A stretch of 64,000 bases of DNA, taken from positions 269,534-333,533 of the forward strand of contig JAQEWB010000003.1 in the NCBI GenBank assembly GCA_027694045.1, written 5' to 3'. The DNA comes from Bacillaceae bacterium OF18-1A. GTDB taxonomy: Bacteria > Bacillota > Bacilli > Bacillales > Bacillaceae_G. Each line of letters opens with the position of its first letter. Position 1 is the stretch's first letter. Below the pieces are notes generated by a model. It worked only from the letters and a program-made list of their open reading frames with translations. It was not told the DNA's origin and made no database searches. Position numbers and translations under genes: made by a program. This document shows positions 35,127 through 44,715 of this stretch, piece after piece.

Positions 35127-35228
35127 CTTCCGACATCCCCCTTTCTTTACTACATTCTTACTTTATATTATAAACGAAATGAGAAACAGAAAGAAATGAA
35201 AGACTATATTAATTCCCTTCATAAAAAG

Positions 35229-35266
35229 AAAAAATCACTTTTACCGAAGTAAAAGTGATTTTTTTA
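35229..35266. terminator. terminator of the siderophore operon
   Basis: AAAATCACTTTTAC pairs with GTAAAAGTGATTTT across a 4-base loop, with a T-run on both strands, just past the binding-protein stop. Confidence 0.9.
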
Positions 35267-35270
35267 TACA

Positions 35271-36218
35271 TTATTTCCCTAAAACGAACTCAGCAACTTC
35301 GTCTAAGATCATTTCTTTACCTAATGGGAAGTAACCTTTGTTTAAGTCTTCGTTTTTAATTGTAAATACGTGGTTGTTTTTAACAGCGTTCATGTTTTTC
35401 CAAATTGATTCTTCTTGGAATTCTTTTAGGCGCTGAGAACCGTCACCAGTTGTAAATACGAATAAGTAATCTGGGTTGTAATCGATTAAAGCTTCTTTTT
35501 GTACTTGTACTAGCGGTTTATCAGTTGGTGTACCTTTAACTGCTGGTAATTTTAAATCGTTAAAGATTACGCTACCGTAACCGTAGTCACCGTATACGCG
35601 GAAAGCATTTGGATATGCAGCCATTTTCATGAATGTTGCATCGCCAGTTTTAGCGATAATTTTGTCATGTAATTTGCTTGCCTTTTCATCATACTGTTTG
35701 AACCATTCTTTTGTTTCTTTTTCTTTACCGAAAATTTGACCTACTTCTTCGAATTTTGGACGCCATTGGTCTAATGGAGTTTTTAACATAACTGTTGGTG
35801 CAATTTTAGATAATTGATCGTAAATCTTTTCTTGACGGTTGTTTACAAGAATTAAGTCTGGTTTTGCAGCAGCTACTGCTTCGATGTTAATTTTATCGCC
35901 CCAAGCAGAGCCAACTGGTTTTACATCTTTTAATTTCTTTTCAATATGTGCATCAATTTTCTCTTGAGATGTATTAGCAGTAATAATTGGTTTCATACCA
36001 AAGATTAATAATTCCTCTGTTGAACCACTAAGGTCAGCAATTTTCTTTGGATTTGCAGGGATCTTAATTTCCCCTTTTGCATGTTGTACAGTGCGCTCTT
36101 CAGTCTTCGCATCCTTCGCATCTGCTTTCTTCTCTTCTTCTTTGTTAGAACAAGCTGCAAATAGTACAGAAGTAACAACTAGTACCATTGCTAATAACGC
36201 CATTTTAAAATTCTTCAT
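35271..36218 (-). CDS. iron-siderophore binding lipoprotein
   Basis: Substrate-binding protein of 315 residues. The lipoprotein signal has the lipobox FAAC (Cys at about 22), followed by a charged linker (SNKEEEKKADAKDAK). The PF01497 periplasmic-binding fold follows (KKIADLSGSTEELLIFGMKP; AAAKPDLILVNNR). It captures a ferric siderophore outside the membrane and passes it to the permeases. It lies last in the importer operon, 189 bases after the ATPase, with strong hairpins in between. Which siderophore it binds cannot be told. Confidence 0.9.
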   Translation of the reverse strand: MKNFKMALLAMVLVVTSVLFAACSNKEEEKKADAKDAKTEERTVQHAKGEIKIPANPKKIADLSGSTEELLIFGMKPIITANTSQEKIDAHIEKKLKDVKPVGSAWGDKINIEAVAAAKPDLILVNNRQEKIYDQLSKIAPTVMLKTPLDQWRPKFEEVGQIFGKEKETKEWFKQYDEKASKLHDKIIAKTGDATFMKMAAYPNAFRVYGDYGYGSVIFNDLKLPAVKGTPTDKPLVQVQKEALIDYNPDYLFVFTTGDGSQRLKEFQEESIWKNMNAVKNNHVFTIKNEDLNKGYFPLGKEMILDEVAEFVLGK

Positions 36219-36322
36219 GTTCCCACTCCTTCTAGCTGAATTTATCTTATAAGTTACAACGAACTATAAGAAACGAAAGTAACAATTAATTAATATATAT
36301 TTATTAATTGTTGTTATTACCC

Positions 36323-36381
36323 CTTCTAACGGGCGTTCAACTTCTCACCTCTTAGGTAAGAAACTCAACGTCCATTAGAAG
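36323..36381 (-). other. long imperfect hairpin inside the iron operon
   Basis: CTTCTAACGGGCGTT...CTTCTCACC pairs with GGTAAGAA...AACGTCCATTAGAAG around a 6-base loop. Arms are about 26 bases with a few mismatches. It lies between the ATPase and the binding-protein genes and probably stabilises the mRNA of the binding protein or attenuates read-through. Confidence 0.6.
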
Positions 36382-36382
36382 T

Positions 36383-36401
36383 CCCCCTCTCTAAGAGGGG
36401 G
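36383..36401. other. GC-rich hairpin after the iron ATPase gene
   Basis: CCCCCTCT/AGAGGGGG with a 3-base loop, seven bases after the ATPase stop codon and next to the longer hairpin. Confidence 0.6.
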
Positions 36402-36407
36402 GTCTAC

Positions 36408-37220
36408 TTATGCTTTTTTACGTAATTGATTATTAATCATCGCTAAATCATATGTTAAACAAATCGGTTTACAGTTTACTGGACATGGAACGATTTGAGC
36501 TTCAATCTCAAATACACTGCGAAGTGTTTCACTTGTCATCACTTCATCTGGCGTTCCTTGCTTCATTAACTTACCTGCTTTTAATGCAATCATATGATCT
36601 GAGAAACGAGAAGCATGGTTTAAGTCATGGATAACCATAACGATCGTTCTACCTTCTTCTTCATTTAACTTTTTCAATAAATTTAATACTTCTAATTGGT
36701 GAGCCATATCTAAATATGTTGTTGGCTCATCTAATACAAGTAATTCTGTCCCTTGTGCAAGGGCCATCGCAATCCATACACGTTGACGTTGACCACCTGA
36801 TAATGCTTCTGCTGGACGATTTGCGAATTCTGTCATGCCCGTCACTTCAAGTGCCCAATGAATGTAGCGATAATCCTCTTCTTTTAACGTTCCAAACCCT
36901 TTTTGATGAGGGAATCTTCCGTATGAAACGAGTTCAAATACAGTAAGGCCTGTTGGAACTTCTGCAGTTTGGGGTAAAATCGCCATTTTCTTTGCAATTT
37001 CTTTCGTTGGCTGTTTCTCAATTGCTTTTCCGTCAAGATAAACAGTACCTTTTTTTGCTTTCAAAATACGAGAAGCCGTTTTTAATAATGTGGACTTCCC
37101 ACAACCATTTGGTCCAATAATTGTTGTAATTTTCCCTTCCGGAATTTCAACTGTTAATCCATCAATAATTAACCCTTCGTTATAGCCAACAGATACCGCA
37201 TCAACTGCTAAAGTTGCCAT
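36408..37220 (-). CDS. iron-siderophore ABC transporter ATPase
   Basis: FecE/FhuC-type ATPase of 270 residues. Walker A is GPNGCGKST near 38, the signature is LSGGQRQRV near 140, Walker B is LLVLDEPTTYLD and the H-loop is VIHDLNHA. The C-terminal Cys-containing tail (IVPCPVNCKPIC) is common in siderophore ATPases of bacilli. It follows the second permease by 15 bases. Confidence 0.94.
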   Translation of the reverse strand: MATLAVDAVSVGYNEGLIIDGLTVEIPEGKITTIIGPNGCGKSTLLKTASRILKAKKGTVYLDGKAIEKQPTKEIAKKMAILPQTAEVPTGLTVFELVSYGRFPHQKGFGTLKEEDYRYIHWALEVTGMTEFANRPAEALSGGQRQRVWIAMALAQGTELLVLDEPTTYLDMAHQLEVLNLLKKLNEEEGRTIVMVIHDLNHASRFSDHMIALKAGKLMKQGTPDEVMTSETLRSVFEIEAQIVPCPVNCKPICLTYDLAMINNQLRKKA

Positions 37221-37235
37221 ACAAAAAGCCTCCCT

Positions 37236-38252
37236 TTATTTTGTTCTCATAAGTAAATAAATGAAATATGGTGCACCAATTACAGAAATAACTAAACCGA
37301 CCGGTATTTCTGAAGTTGGTAACACACTTCTTGAAATTACGTCTGCAAATAAAAGTAAGAACGTCCCTATTAGTGCAGCTGTAGGTAACATAATTTGATG
37401 TTTGCCACCAACGAGGCGCCTTGCTAAATGCGGAGCCATTAAACCGATAAAGCCAATTCCTCCCGCAACAGCGACAGATGCACCCGCTAAACAAACTGCA
37501 ATAAATAATAATTTACGTCTTTCTTTTTCTACATTTACACCAAGGCCAACAGCTGTAGAGTCACCTAGGTTCATTACATTTAATATGTGTGCTTTACTAA
37601 TAGCAAGTGGTAAGAAAATCACCATCCATGGAAGTACACTCAGTACGAATTTCCAATCTGTTCCCCATAGGCTACCCGCTAACCAAATCGTAGCAAAACG
37701 GAAATCGTTCGATGTCATCTTCATCGAGAAAATTAAACTAATCGCGCCACACCCTGCCGCAACAGCAATACCAACAAGTATTAATCGCGTTGATGAAACA
37801 CCGTCTTTCCAAGCTAATAGATAAATAATAACTGCCGCCAATACCGCACCAATTAATGCGAAGAATGGAAGAATAAATACTGATAATAATGTTCCTGTTC
37901 CAACTTTTCCAAAGAAAAAGTATACGAATACAACAACAGTTAATCCTGCACCTGCGTTAATACCAATAATCCCTGGATCAGCAAGTGGATTTCGTGATAA
38001 ACCTTGCAAGATCGCACCTGACATTGCTAAAGCTGAACCAACTAATATGGCAATAACCATACGCGGCATACGAAATTCAAATAAAATAACTGACTGATCT
38101 TCAGCCCCGAGTCCAACCAATGACTTTAATACGTCTATTGGCGGTATTTTAAATGTTCCGGTATTCAAACTTACTAAAAATACAGTAACAATTAATCCTA
38201 CTAAAATCGTTAAAACAGAAACGTTCTTTTTTGTTAAGACGCTCGTCCTCAC
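37236..38252 (-). CDS. iron-siderophore ABC permease, second subunit (FecCD)
   Basis: FecCD-family permease of 338 residues with about nine to ten helices. Typical motifs are GLSRNPLADPGIIGINAGAG near 85 and GGIGFIGLMAPHLARRLVGG near 265, the coupling helix for the ATPase. It overlaps the first permease by four bases (ATGA) and precedes the ATPase, forming a heterodimeric channel. Confidence 0.94.
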   Translation of the reverse strand: MRTSVLTKKNVSVLTILVGLIVTVFLVSLNTGTFKIPPIDVLKSLVGLGAEDQSVILFEFRMPRMVIAILVGSALAMSGAILQGLSRNPLADPGIIGINAGAGLTVVVFVYFFFGKVGTGTLLSVFILPFFALIGAVLAAVIIYLLAWKDGVSSTRLILVGIAVAAGCGAISLIFSMKMTSNDFRFATIWLAGSLWGTDWKFVLSVLPWMVIFLPLAISKAHILNVMNLGDSTAVGLGVNVEKERRKLLFIAVCLAGASVAVAGGIGFIGLMAPHLARRLVGGKHQIMLPTAALIGTFLLLFADVISRSVLPTSEIPVGLVISVIGAPYFIYLLMRTK

Positions 38253-39304
38253 ATTTTCCCTCTCCCTTCGTTACGTGCTAAGTAGAGGAAGAATGGAACT
38301 CCAATTAGCGCTGTAATTGCTCCAATTGGCGTTTCAAAAGGTGGGTTAATAATACGAGATACCATATCTGCACATTCAATTAACAATCCACCTAAGACTG
38401 CAGAACATGGAATAACCCATCTATAATCTGAGCCTACTAGGAAACGAGTCATATGCGGAATGACAAGACCAACAAATCCAACTGATCCTGCCATAGAAAC
38501 TGCAGAACCTGTTAACACAAGAACAAGTACTGTTCCGATAAATTTAATTAATGTCGTGTTTTGACCAAGGCCAATTGCAATTTCTTCACCAAAACTCAAA
38601 ATTGTAATATATCTCGACATCATTATTGCGATAAAGAGACAGGCTAGACCGATTGGCACTAACATATTAATGCTTTCCCATTTCACTCCAGAAACTCCGC
38701 CTGCATTCCACATACTCACCTCTTGAGCAAGATTGAAATACAACGCAATTCCAGATGAAATAGCCCCTAATAAAGCACTAATTGCTGCACCCGCTAAAGC
38801 TAATTTCACAGGCGTTAATCCACCTGGTGAAGAAGACCCGACACCATATACAATACTTGCACCAAACGCAGCTCCAATAAAAGATGCGATAACAAACATT
38901 AAATAAGGTGAATTAGGGAAAAATGCATACATAATTGCAATTCCAAATACAGCTCCATCTGTAATCCCCATTAATGATGGTGATGCAAGTGGATTTCGTG
39001 TCATACCTTGCATAATTGCACCTGATACCGCTAAAAAGGCACCGGCAACTACGCCTCCTATTGCTCTAGGCATACGAAGTTCTCGAATTACGTTATGGTG
39101 CGTCAACGACCCGTCAAACTGAAACACAGCCTGCCATACAGTCTTTAAACTAATATCTGCTGCACCAAATGAAATAGAGACTGCCATGCTTAATGCTAAC
39201 AAAATTGTACCCGCTACTAAAATAATAGAAGCGATGAGCGGTCTGCTCTTAATCTCTTTAACACTTTTTTCTTGCTGTTCTACACTCCTTACGCTCGCTT
39301 CCAT
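38249..39304 (-). CDS. iron-siderophore ABC permease, first subunit (FecCD)
   Basis: FecCD-family permease of 351 residues. It has GMTRNPLASPSLMGITDGA near 110 and GSVGFVGLVIPHMTRFLVG near 285. First gene of the operon, with a Fur box about 95 bases upstream, so expression rises in iron starvation. The N-terminal ~20 residues are a hydrophilic extension (VEQQEKSVKEIKSRP). Confidence 0.93.
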   Translation of the reverse strand: MEASVRSVEQQEKSVKEIKSRPLIASIILVAGTILLALSMAVSISFGAADISLKTVWQAVFQFDGSLTHHNVIRELRMPRAIGGVVAGAFLAVSGAIMQGMTRNPLASPSLMGITDGAVFGIAIMYAFFPNSPYLMFVIASFIGAAFGASIVYGVGSSSPGGLTPVKLALAGAAISALLGAISSGIALYFNLAQEVSMWNAGGVSGVKWESINMLVPIGLACLFIAIMMSRYITILSFGEEIAIGLGQNTTLIKFIGTVLVLVLTGSAVSMAGSVGFVGLVIPHMTRFLVGSDYRWVIPCSAVLGGLLIECADMVSRIINPPFETPIGAITALIGVPFFLYLARNEGRGKM

Positions 39305-39397
39305 CCCTCAACCATCCTAACCAACAACATATATTTAATAAAATGAAATTTATTCTCAAATAGTAATAAAAAAAGAAGATGAATTGAATCTTTTTAT

Positions 39398-39416
39398 GAT
39401 AATGATTCTCAGAATC
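39398..39416. promoter_or_regulatory. Fur box of the siderophore importer
   Basis: GATAATGATTCTCAGAATC matches the 19-base Fur box GATAATGATTATCATTATC at 16 positions and keeps the 7-1-7 core TGATAATGATTCTCA. It lies about 95 bases before the first permease gene. Confidence 0.85.
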
Positions 39417-39503
39417 AGACACTTCTATTTTACCTATCGTTTCCAATCACTGTCAACCATTATTTTGAAATACGAATTTGCATAAAAAATGGTCCTTATG
39501 GGC

Positions 39504-39537
39504 ATAAAAAAAGAAGAGTAATCTGTTCACTCTTCTC
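39504..39537 (-). terminator. DUF1450 gene terminator
   Basis: AGAAGAGT pairs with ACTCTTCT across a 9-base loop, and a T-run follows on the minus strand. Confidence 0.85.
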
Positions 39538-39541
39538 GTCC

Positions 39542-39766
39542 TTACTTATTTAACTTTGCTTCAATCTTTGTAATTAATTCATCTTCTGTTGGAGCTGCAA
39601 CCGGACGATTATTTACAAATGCAAATGACTTTTTACGACCTGGACCACAGTAAGACTGACATCCAACTTCAATCGTTGCACATGAATCTACTTTTTTCAA
39701 TTTCGGAACTAACGTTTTTACATTCGTTGCCTGGCAATCATCACACACACGAAATTCGTTTCCCAT
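39542..39766 (-). CDS. DUF1450 family small protein
   Basis: Protein of 74 residues with an N-terminal CDDCQATN and a central [17 protein letters not shown], the DUF1450/YuzB Cys pattern reminiscent of thioredoxin-like 2Fe-2S ferredoxins. Likely a small Fe-S or redox protein; function is not known. It stands alone, between the Fur box and a repeat. Confidence 0.85.
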   Translation of the reverse strand: MGNEFRVCDDCQATNVKTLVPKLKKVDSCATIEVGCQSYCGPGRKKSFAFVNNRPVAAPTEDELITKIEAKLNK

Positions 39767-39956
39767 TATATAACACTTCCTCTATTTTAAACTTTTCTCA
39801 AGTACATTTAAAAATAAACACTAAATGGTATTTTACCGTTCTTTGAAGCTCGTTGCAAGTGTCCCTTACACAGCTCTTTCTAGACATAACGCTACGTATT
39901 TATATGTTCTCCTGCAGGAACTTTCATCATTCATGGCAAAATTTTTTCCGCAAAAG
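39767..39956. other. gene-free stretch upstream of the DUF1450 gene
   Basis: No frame with a ribosome site is seen. The only notable element is the palindrome TCCTGCAGGA at about 39910. A bcr1-like repeat follows. Confidence 0.4.
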
Positions 39957-40027
39957 TCCGATTCATATTAACAAATAATCATCGTTGGGATAGACATTCC
40001 CCTCCACTAATTAAAGTTTCTCTTTAT
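39957..40027 (-). repeat. bcr1-like repeat, partial, diverged
   Basis: Reversed, it reads ATAAAGAGAAACTTTAATTAG...ATCCCAACGATGATTATT...AATCGG, aligning with the left half of the full copy at 46115-46273. The GC-rich end is missing. Confidence 0.6.
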
Positions 40028-40132
40028 ACCTTCCATTGAAATCTACCATATTTTTAAAAGCTTTGTATAAAAGCTCATTTTTTTGCCCATTATAAAAATA
40101 GGAAGTTTATAAAAAGTAAGGGAGTTGAATCT

Positions 40133-40825
40133 ATGAAAGTAAGACAAGATGCTTGGACGGATGAAGACGATTTATTGCTTGCTGAAACGGTACTTCGTCA
40201 CGTTCGAGAAGGTAGTACACAATTGAATGCATTTGAGGAAGTAGGAGACAAATTAAATCGAACTTCAGCTGCTTGTGGTTTTCGTTGGAATGCTGTTGTT
40301 CGCTATAGCTATGAACAAGCTCTTCAACTAGCAAAAAAGCATCGTAAAGATAAAATGCGCGCTGCGAGTGGTGATCAAGCAAAAAAACGTTTACTGTATA
40401 CACCGCCAGCTTCAGGAGCAATAACGGATTATGAAGAACTAATACAAGAGGAAACACCAATCCAATATAAAGAAGTTAATCCATATCAAGAACCTACTGT
40501 TCCTGTATCAAAAAGTTCTATAACAATGCAAGATGTTATTTATTTTTTACAAACAGTTGGATCTTCAAATATAAAAGTAACAGCTCTTGAAAACGAGAAT
40601 ACGAGATTAAAACAAGAAATAAAAGCACAGATCCTTCGAAATGAAGAATTAGAAAAGAAACTAGAAAAATTAGAAAAACAATCTCATACTGTACAAGAGG
40701 ATTATGAAACACTGATGAACATTATGAATCGAGCTCGTAAGTTGGCAGTCATGGATGATGAGGAACGTTCACAAACATCTTTCCGAATGGATCGAAACGG
40801 TAATTTAGAAAAAATTGCAGAATAA
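40133..40825 (+). CDS. rsfA: RsfA-family prespore transcription regulator
   Basis: Regulator of 230 residues. The Myb/SANT-like DNA-binding domain is at residues 1-65 ([31 protein letters not shown]). A linker follows, then a C-terminal coiled coil of about 150-200 ([20 protein letters not shown]). RsfA of B. subtilis tunes sigma-F genes in the forespore. Close neighbours lipL and ywfO support orthology, but the B. cereus group has several RsfA paralogues. GGGAGTTG precedes the ATG. Confidence 0.82.
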   Translation: MKVRQDAWTDEDDLLLAETVLRHVREGSTQLNAFEEVGDKLNRTSAACGFRWNAVVRYSYEQALQLAKKHRKDKMRAASGDQAKKRLLYTPPASGAITDYEELIQEETPIQYKEVNPYQEPTVPVSKSSITMQDVIYFLQTVGSSNIKVTALENENTRLKQEIKAQILRNEELEKKLEKLEKQSHTVQEDYETLMNIMNRARKLAVMDDEERSQTSFRMDRNGNLEKIAE

Positions 40826-40852
40826 AAGGATGCACATGTGCATCCTTTTTAT
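40823..40852. terminator. bidirectional terminator after rsfA
   Basis: AAAAGGATGCACA is followed directly by its complement TGTGCATCCTTTT, giving a perfect 26-bp palindrome flanked by A and T runs. Confidence 0.88.
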
Positions 40853-41442
40853 TATTTTACTTCAACCATATGTGCTTCTTCTACTTTAGAATCTCTCTTT
40901 ATGTCTGGGAAAATTTTTTCTTTCGGATTTTCTTTAAAAGCTGCTAGCCCAACTGTTTTTACCGGTTCATTTACCTTTGTATATTCTGTATCACTAACAA
41001 CCACGTACATATCTGTATATTTACGTGCATCACCAATTATTACATTGCCCTCATATTTCATTTTCTTCCCATTAATTACTACATCGTTTTGTGCTTCTTT
41101 AGCAAATACTATTCCCACTTCATCTGAAATAGACGGTAATGCTTTAATTGGTTCCGTATCTTCTTTCTCCACTTTTTTCAGCATTTTTTCTTTTACCATC
41201 TTTTCAGCTGTTGTTTTGTTCATAATTAAAACCTTTTTCTCATTAACAGTGCCTAACTTTGCTTCAAATTTATTTTGAGATTCAATTTTATCTTTATATT
41301 GATCCATCGTTTTTTGAACACCTGTTTCATCTCCGTACATAACAATTCCAGTTGCTTGTGGTGCAATCATATCCATAATAGAACAACCACTAAATACAGC
41401 AGCTGACATAATCGCGACGATTCCTAATTTGAATTTCTTCAT
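40852..41442 (-). CDS. hypothetical lipoprotein (BA_5634-like)
   Basis: Lipoprotein of 196 residues. The signal MKKFKLGIVAIMSAAVFSGC ends in a lipobox with Cys20. The mature part is charged and hydrophilic with no transport or enzyme motif I recognise. From memory it belongs to the B. cereus group family named after B. anthracis BA_5634. Monocistronic, convergent with rsfA and divergent from lipL. Function unknown. Confidence 0.82.
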   Translation of the reverse strand: MKKFKLGIVAIMSAAVFSGCSIMDMIAPQATGIVMYGDETGVQKTMDQYKDKIESQNKFEAKLGTVNEKKVLIMNKTTAEKMVKEKMLKKVEKEDTEPIKALPSISDEVGIVFAKEAQNDVVINGKKMKYEGNVIIGDARKYTDMYVVVSDTEYTKVNEPVKTVGLAAFKENPKEKIFPDIKRDSKVEEAHMVEVK

Positions 41443-41621
41443 TTATATTCCTCCTAAAACAAAACTATAATTACATCTCTTAGTTTAACTACTATAATCA
41501 CCCCTACCAATTGAATTTCCTTACATAAACATTACATTTTAGTAAGATTCCTTTCTAAAACTTTCTTCCTTCTTTTTTGTTATAATAGAGATTGTCATTT
41601 TATAAATAAGGGGTTAGTTAT

Positions 41622-42467
41622 ATGAGCAATTCCCGTTCCATTTTATCTCAGCCAGAGTGGCGTATTGTAGATCAGTCTAGTTTAGGACCAACATTCCATG
41701 CATTACAATCATTCGCAATGGACGATACATTATGTACAAGCATTGGCAATAGTGACTCAGCCGCAACAATGCGCTCTTGGGTTCATCACAATACAATTGT
41801 TCTTGGCATTCAAGATTCACGCCTACCACATTTAGAAGAAGGTACTTCCTTTTTAAAAGAAAACAACTTCAATGTTATCGTTCGTAACTCTGGTGGGCTT
41901 GCGGTTGTGCTTGATGAAGGTGTACTAAACGTATCACTTTTATTCCAAGAAACAGAAAAAGGTATTGATATTGATCTTGGATACGATACGATGTGGCATT
42001 TAATTCAGGAAATGTTAAAAGATTACGATGTTACTATCGAGGCAAAAGAAATTGTTGGATCTTACTGTCCTGGTAGTTATGACTTAAGTATTCGTGATCA
42101 AAAATTCGCTGGTATTTCACAGCGTCGTATTCGCGGTGGTGTTGCTGTACAAATTTATCTCTGCGCTACAGGCAGTGGCTCCGAGCGGGCTGCACTCGTT
42201 CGTGACTTCTACAACTTAGCAATTCAAGGAGAAGAAACACGCTTTACGTATCCTGAAATTGTACCGAGTACGATGGCTTCACTCTCGGAATTACTTGGTG
42301 AAACAATTACAGTACAAGACTTAATGATGCGACTTTTAAAAACACTACAGCAATTCGCTCCAAAGCTAACACCGTCTCAATTAACAATAGATGAAATTCC
42401 TTTATATGAGACAAATTTACAACGTATTATTGATCGTAATAATAAAGCTCTTGGATTAGAGAAATAA
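41622..42467 (+). CDS. lipL: octanoyl-[GcvH]:protein N-octanoyltransferase LipL
   Basis: Protein of 281 residues, the same length as B. subtilis LipL (YwfL). It moves octanoyl groups from GcvH to the E2 subunits of 2-oxoacid dehydrogenases in lipoate assembly. The BPL/LplA fold motif is [17 protein letters not shown] near 85. The catalytic Cys is in [11 protein letters not shown] near 150, followed by [13 protein letters not shown] with the catalytic Lys region. Flanked by pta and hemQ as in Bacillus generally. Confidence 0.93.
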   Translation: MSNSRSILSQPEWRIVDQSSLGPTFHALQSFAMDDTLCTSIGNSDSAATMRSWVHHNTIVLGIQDSRLPHLEEGTSFLKENNFNVIVRNSGGLAVVLDEGVLNVSLLFQETEKGIDIDLGYDTMWHLIQEMLKDYDVTIEAKEIVGSYCPGSYDLSIRDQKFAGISQRRIRGGVAVQIYLCATGSGSERAALVRDFYNLAIQGEETRFTYPEIVPSTMASLSELLGETITVQDLMMRLLKTLQQFAPKLTPSQLTIDEIPLYETNLQRIIDRNNKALGLEK

Positions 42468-42498
42468 AAAAACGCCGCTATTATAGCGACGTTTTTTT
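42465..42498. terminator. terminator between lipL and pta
   Basis: AACGCCGCTAT pairs with ATAGCGACGTT (one mismatch), with A and T runs outside. Confidence 0.8.
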
Positions 42499-42518
42499 CA
42501 TTTCAATTCTTTATAGAA

Positions 42519-43490
42519 TTAAAGTGCTTGAGCTGCTGTAATTAAAGCTAACTTGTACACTTCTTCTTCGTTACATCCACGAGATAGGTCATTTACAGGC
42601 ATATTTAAACCTTGTAAGATTGGTCCTACTGCTTCGAAGTTACCTAAGCGTTGAGCAATTTTGTAGCCGATATTACCAGCTTCTAGGCTTGGGAATACGA
42701 ATACGTTAGCATCACCTTTAATTGTAGAACCTGGAGCTTTCTTCTCAGCTACAGATGGTACGAATGCAGCATCAAATTGGAATTCTCCATCTAAAGTTAA
42801 TTCAGGAGCCATTTCTTTCGCAATGCGAGTTGCTTCTACAACTTTTTCTGTTTCTGGAGATTTCGCAGAACCTTTTGTAGAGAAGCTTAACATAGCAACG
42901 CGTGGATCAATACCGAATAGTTCAGCAGTTTTCGCACTTTCGATACCAATTTCAGCTAAGTCTTGGCTGTTTGGAGCAATGTTAATTGCACAATCAGCAA
43001 ATACATATTTCTCTTCTTCACGTACCATGATGAACACACCAGAAGTTTTTGTCACGCCTGGTTTTGTTTTGATGATTTGAAGTGCCGGACGAACTGTATC
43101 AGCTGTAGAATGAGCTGCACCACTTACTAAACCGTGTGCTTTGCCCATGTGTACAAGCATTGTACCGAAGTAGTTTTCGTCTTTAAGGATTTTGCGAGCG
43201 TCTTCTTCAGTTGCTTTACCTTTACGGCGTTCAACGAAAGATGCTACCATTGCATCCATTTCTTCGTATGTAGCTGGGTCGTAAATATCAACGCCTGCTA
43301 ATGTTAAATTCATGCTAGCAGCTTTTGCGCTAATTTCTTCTTTATTACCAACTAAGATTGGTTTTACTAACTCTTCTTTTGCTAAACGCTCTGCAGCGCC
43401 TAAAATTCTTTCATCAGTTCCTTCAGGAAGTACGATAGAAATGCCTTTTCCTTGAACTTTTTCTTTTACTGTTGTAAATAAGTTGCTCAC
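42519..43490 (-). CDS. pta: phosphate acetyltransferase
   Basis: Enzyme of 323 residues interconverting acetyl-CoA and acetyl phosphate, used in overflow metabolism to acetate. Family motifs are LPEGTDERILGAAERL at the start, GLVSGAAHSTADTVRPALQ near 120 and MLSFSTKGSAKSPETEKV near 210. Single-domain short form, as usual in Firmicutes. GGAGGGTTTATTC precedes the start. Confidence 0.96.
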   Translation of the reverse strand: MSNLFTTVKEKVQGKGISIVLPEGTDERILGAAERLAKEELVKPILVGNKEEISAKAASMNLTLAGVDIYDPATYEEMDAMVASFVERRKGKATEEDARKILKDENYFGTMLVHMGKAHGLVSGAAHSTADTVRPALQIIKTKPGVTKTSGVFIMVREEEKYVFADCAINIAPNSQDLAEIGIESAKTAELFGIDPRVAMLSFSTKGSAKSPETEKVVEATRIAKEMAPELTLDGEFQFDAAFVPSVAEKKAPGSTIKGDANVFVFPSLEAGNIGYKIAQRLGNFEAVGPILQGLNMPVNDLSRGCNEEEVYKLALITAAQAL

Positions 43491-43623
43491 GAATAAACCC
43501 TCCTACATATGTTAAAAAAACTCTATCTTTAAGAATACTGCTTTTCTTCTATATTTTAAACTTATAGCTCCCAAAAAATAGATAAAATAAAAATGATTAT
43601 ATTTTCATAAAATTCAGCCTAGT

Positions 43624-43647
43624 GATAAAGCCCTTTTAGGCCTTATC
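43624..43647. other. hairpin in the pta-hemQ divergent gap
   Basis: GATAAAGCC and GGCCTTATC form a 9-bp stem with one mismatch and a 6-base loop in the 280-base gap. Function unknown. Confidence 0.35.
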
Positions 43648-43770
43648 TCCCTCTATTTTCAAGTAAATTTAAATGTGACAATTTTATGCGCCAAGGTTTT
43701 ATATAGATGCTTTTAAAACTATATATGCTATAGTTAACGTGTAAAACTATCATTAACTGAGGTGAATAGA

Positions 43771-44514
43771 ATGAGTGAAGCAACAACAACGTTAGATGGC
43801 TGGTATTGTTTACATGATTTACGTTCTATTGATTGGGCTGCATGGAAAACATTATCTAGCGATGAACGCGGACAAGCAGTGTCTGAATTTTTAAATGTCG
43901 TTGAAAAATGGAACGAAGTAGCTGCTGCGAAAAAAGGCAGCCATGCAATGTATACAGTTGTTGGCCAAAAAGCTGATATTATGCTTATGATTTTACGTCC
44001 AACAATGGAAGAGTTAAATGAAATTGAGACAGAATTGAATAAAACAACATTAGCTGAATATATGGTTCCTGCATATTCTTACGTATCTGTTGTTGAACTA
44101 AGCAACTACCTTCCAGCTGATGAGGATCCATACCAAAACCCACAAATTTTAGCTCGCTTATATCCTGATTTACCAAAAGCAAATCACATTTGCTTCTATC
44201 CAATGGATAAGCGTCGCCAAGGTGATGACAACTGGTACATGCTTCCTATGGAAGAGCGTAAAAAAATGATGTACAGCCATAGTAAAATTGGTCGCCAGTA
44301 CGCAGGTAAAGTACGCCAAGTTATTTCAGGATCAGTTGGATTCGACGATTTCGAATGGGGCGTAACATTATTCGCTGACGATGTTCTTCAATTTAAAAAA
44401 CTTATATATGAAATGCGCTTCGATGAAGTAAGTGCTCGTTATGGTGAATTTGGTACATTCTTCGTTGGAAACATTTTACCAGACGAAAAAGTAGAGAAAT
44501 TTTTACACATATAA
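43771..44514 (+). CDS. hemQ: coproheme decarboxylase HemQ
   Basis: Chlorite-dismutase-family protein of 247 residues. In Gram-positive bacteria it converts Fe-coproporphyrin III to heme b by two decarboxylations. The proximal heme-ligand region is [16 protein letters not shown], and the catalytic Tyr is in [13 protein letters not shown]. Start chosen at the ATG ([12 protein letters not shown]) after GAGGTGAA; a GTG three codons earlier is possible but less likely. Divergent from pta, as in B. subtilis ywfI-pta. Confidence 0.93.
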   Translation: MSEATTTLDGWYCLHDLRSIDWAAWKTLSSDERGQAVSEFLNVVEKWNEVAAAKKGSHAMYTVVGQKADIMLMILRPTMEELNEIETELNKTTLAEYMVPAYSYVSVVELSNYLPADEDPYQNPQILARLYPDLPKANHICFYPMDKRRQGDDNWYMLPMEERKKMMYSHSKIGRQYAGKVRQVISGSVGFDDFEWGVTLFADDVLQFKKLIYEMRFDEVSARYGEFGTFFVGNILPDEKVEKFLHI

Positions 44515-44520
44515 TAGTGA

Positions 44521-44549
44521 AAAAGGAACGGAACTCGTTCCTTTTTTTA
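44521..44549 (+). terminator. hemQ terminator
   Basis: AAAAAGGAACG pairs with CGTTCCTTTTT across a 5-base loop. Confidence 0.9.
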
Positions 44550-44715
44550 TTACTCTCCGTATTCCCTCTTAAAAAACTTCTTTTTTCTGTGACTTCAAAC
44601 AAAAATCGACAAATTATTTTCAAATTTCTTGTAAATTTGTAACCTTTTTATGCATGTATTTATGCTAAAATGGTACGAGCTATATGCTAATAACGATGCG
44701 AAGGTGATAAACTAT

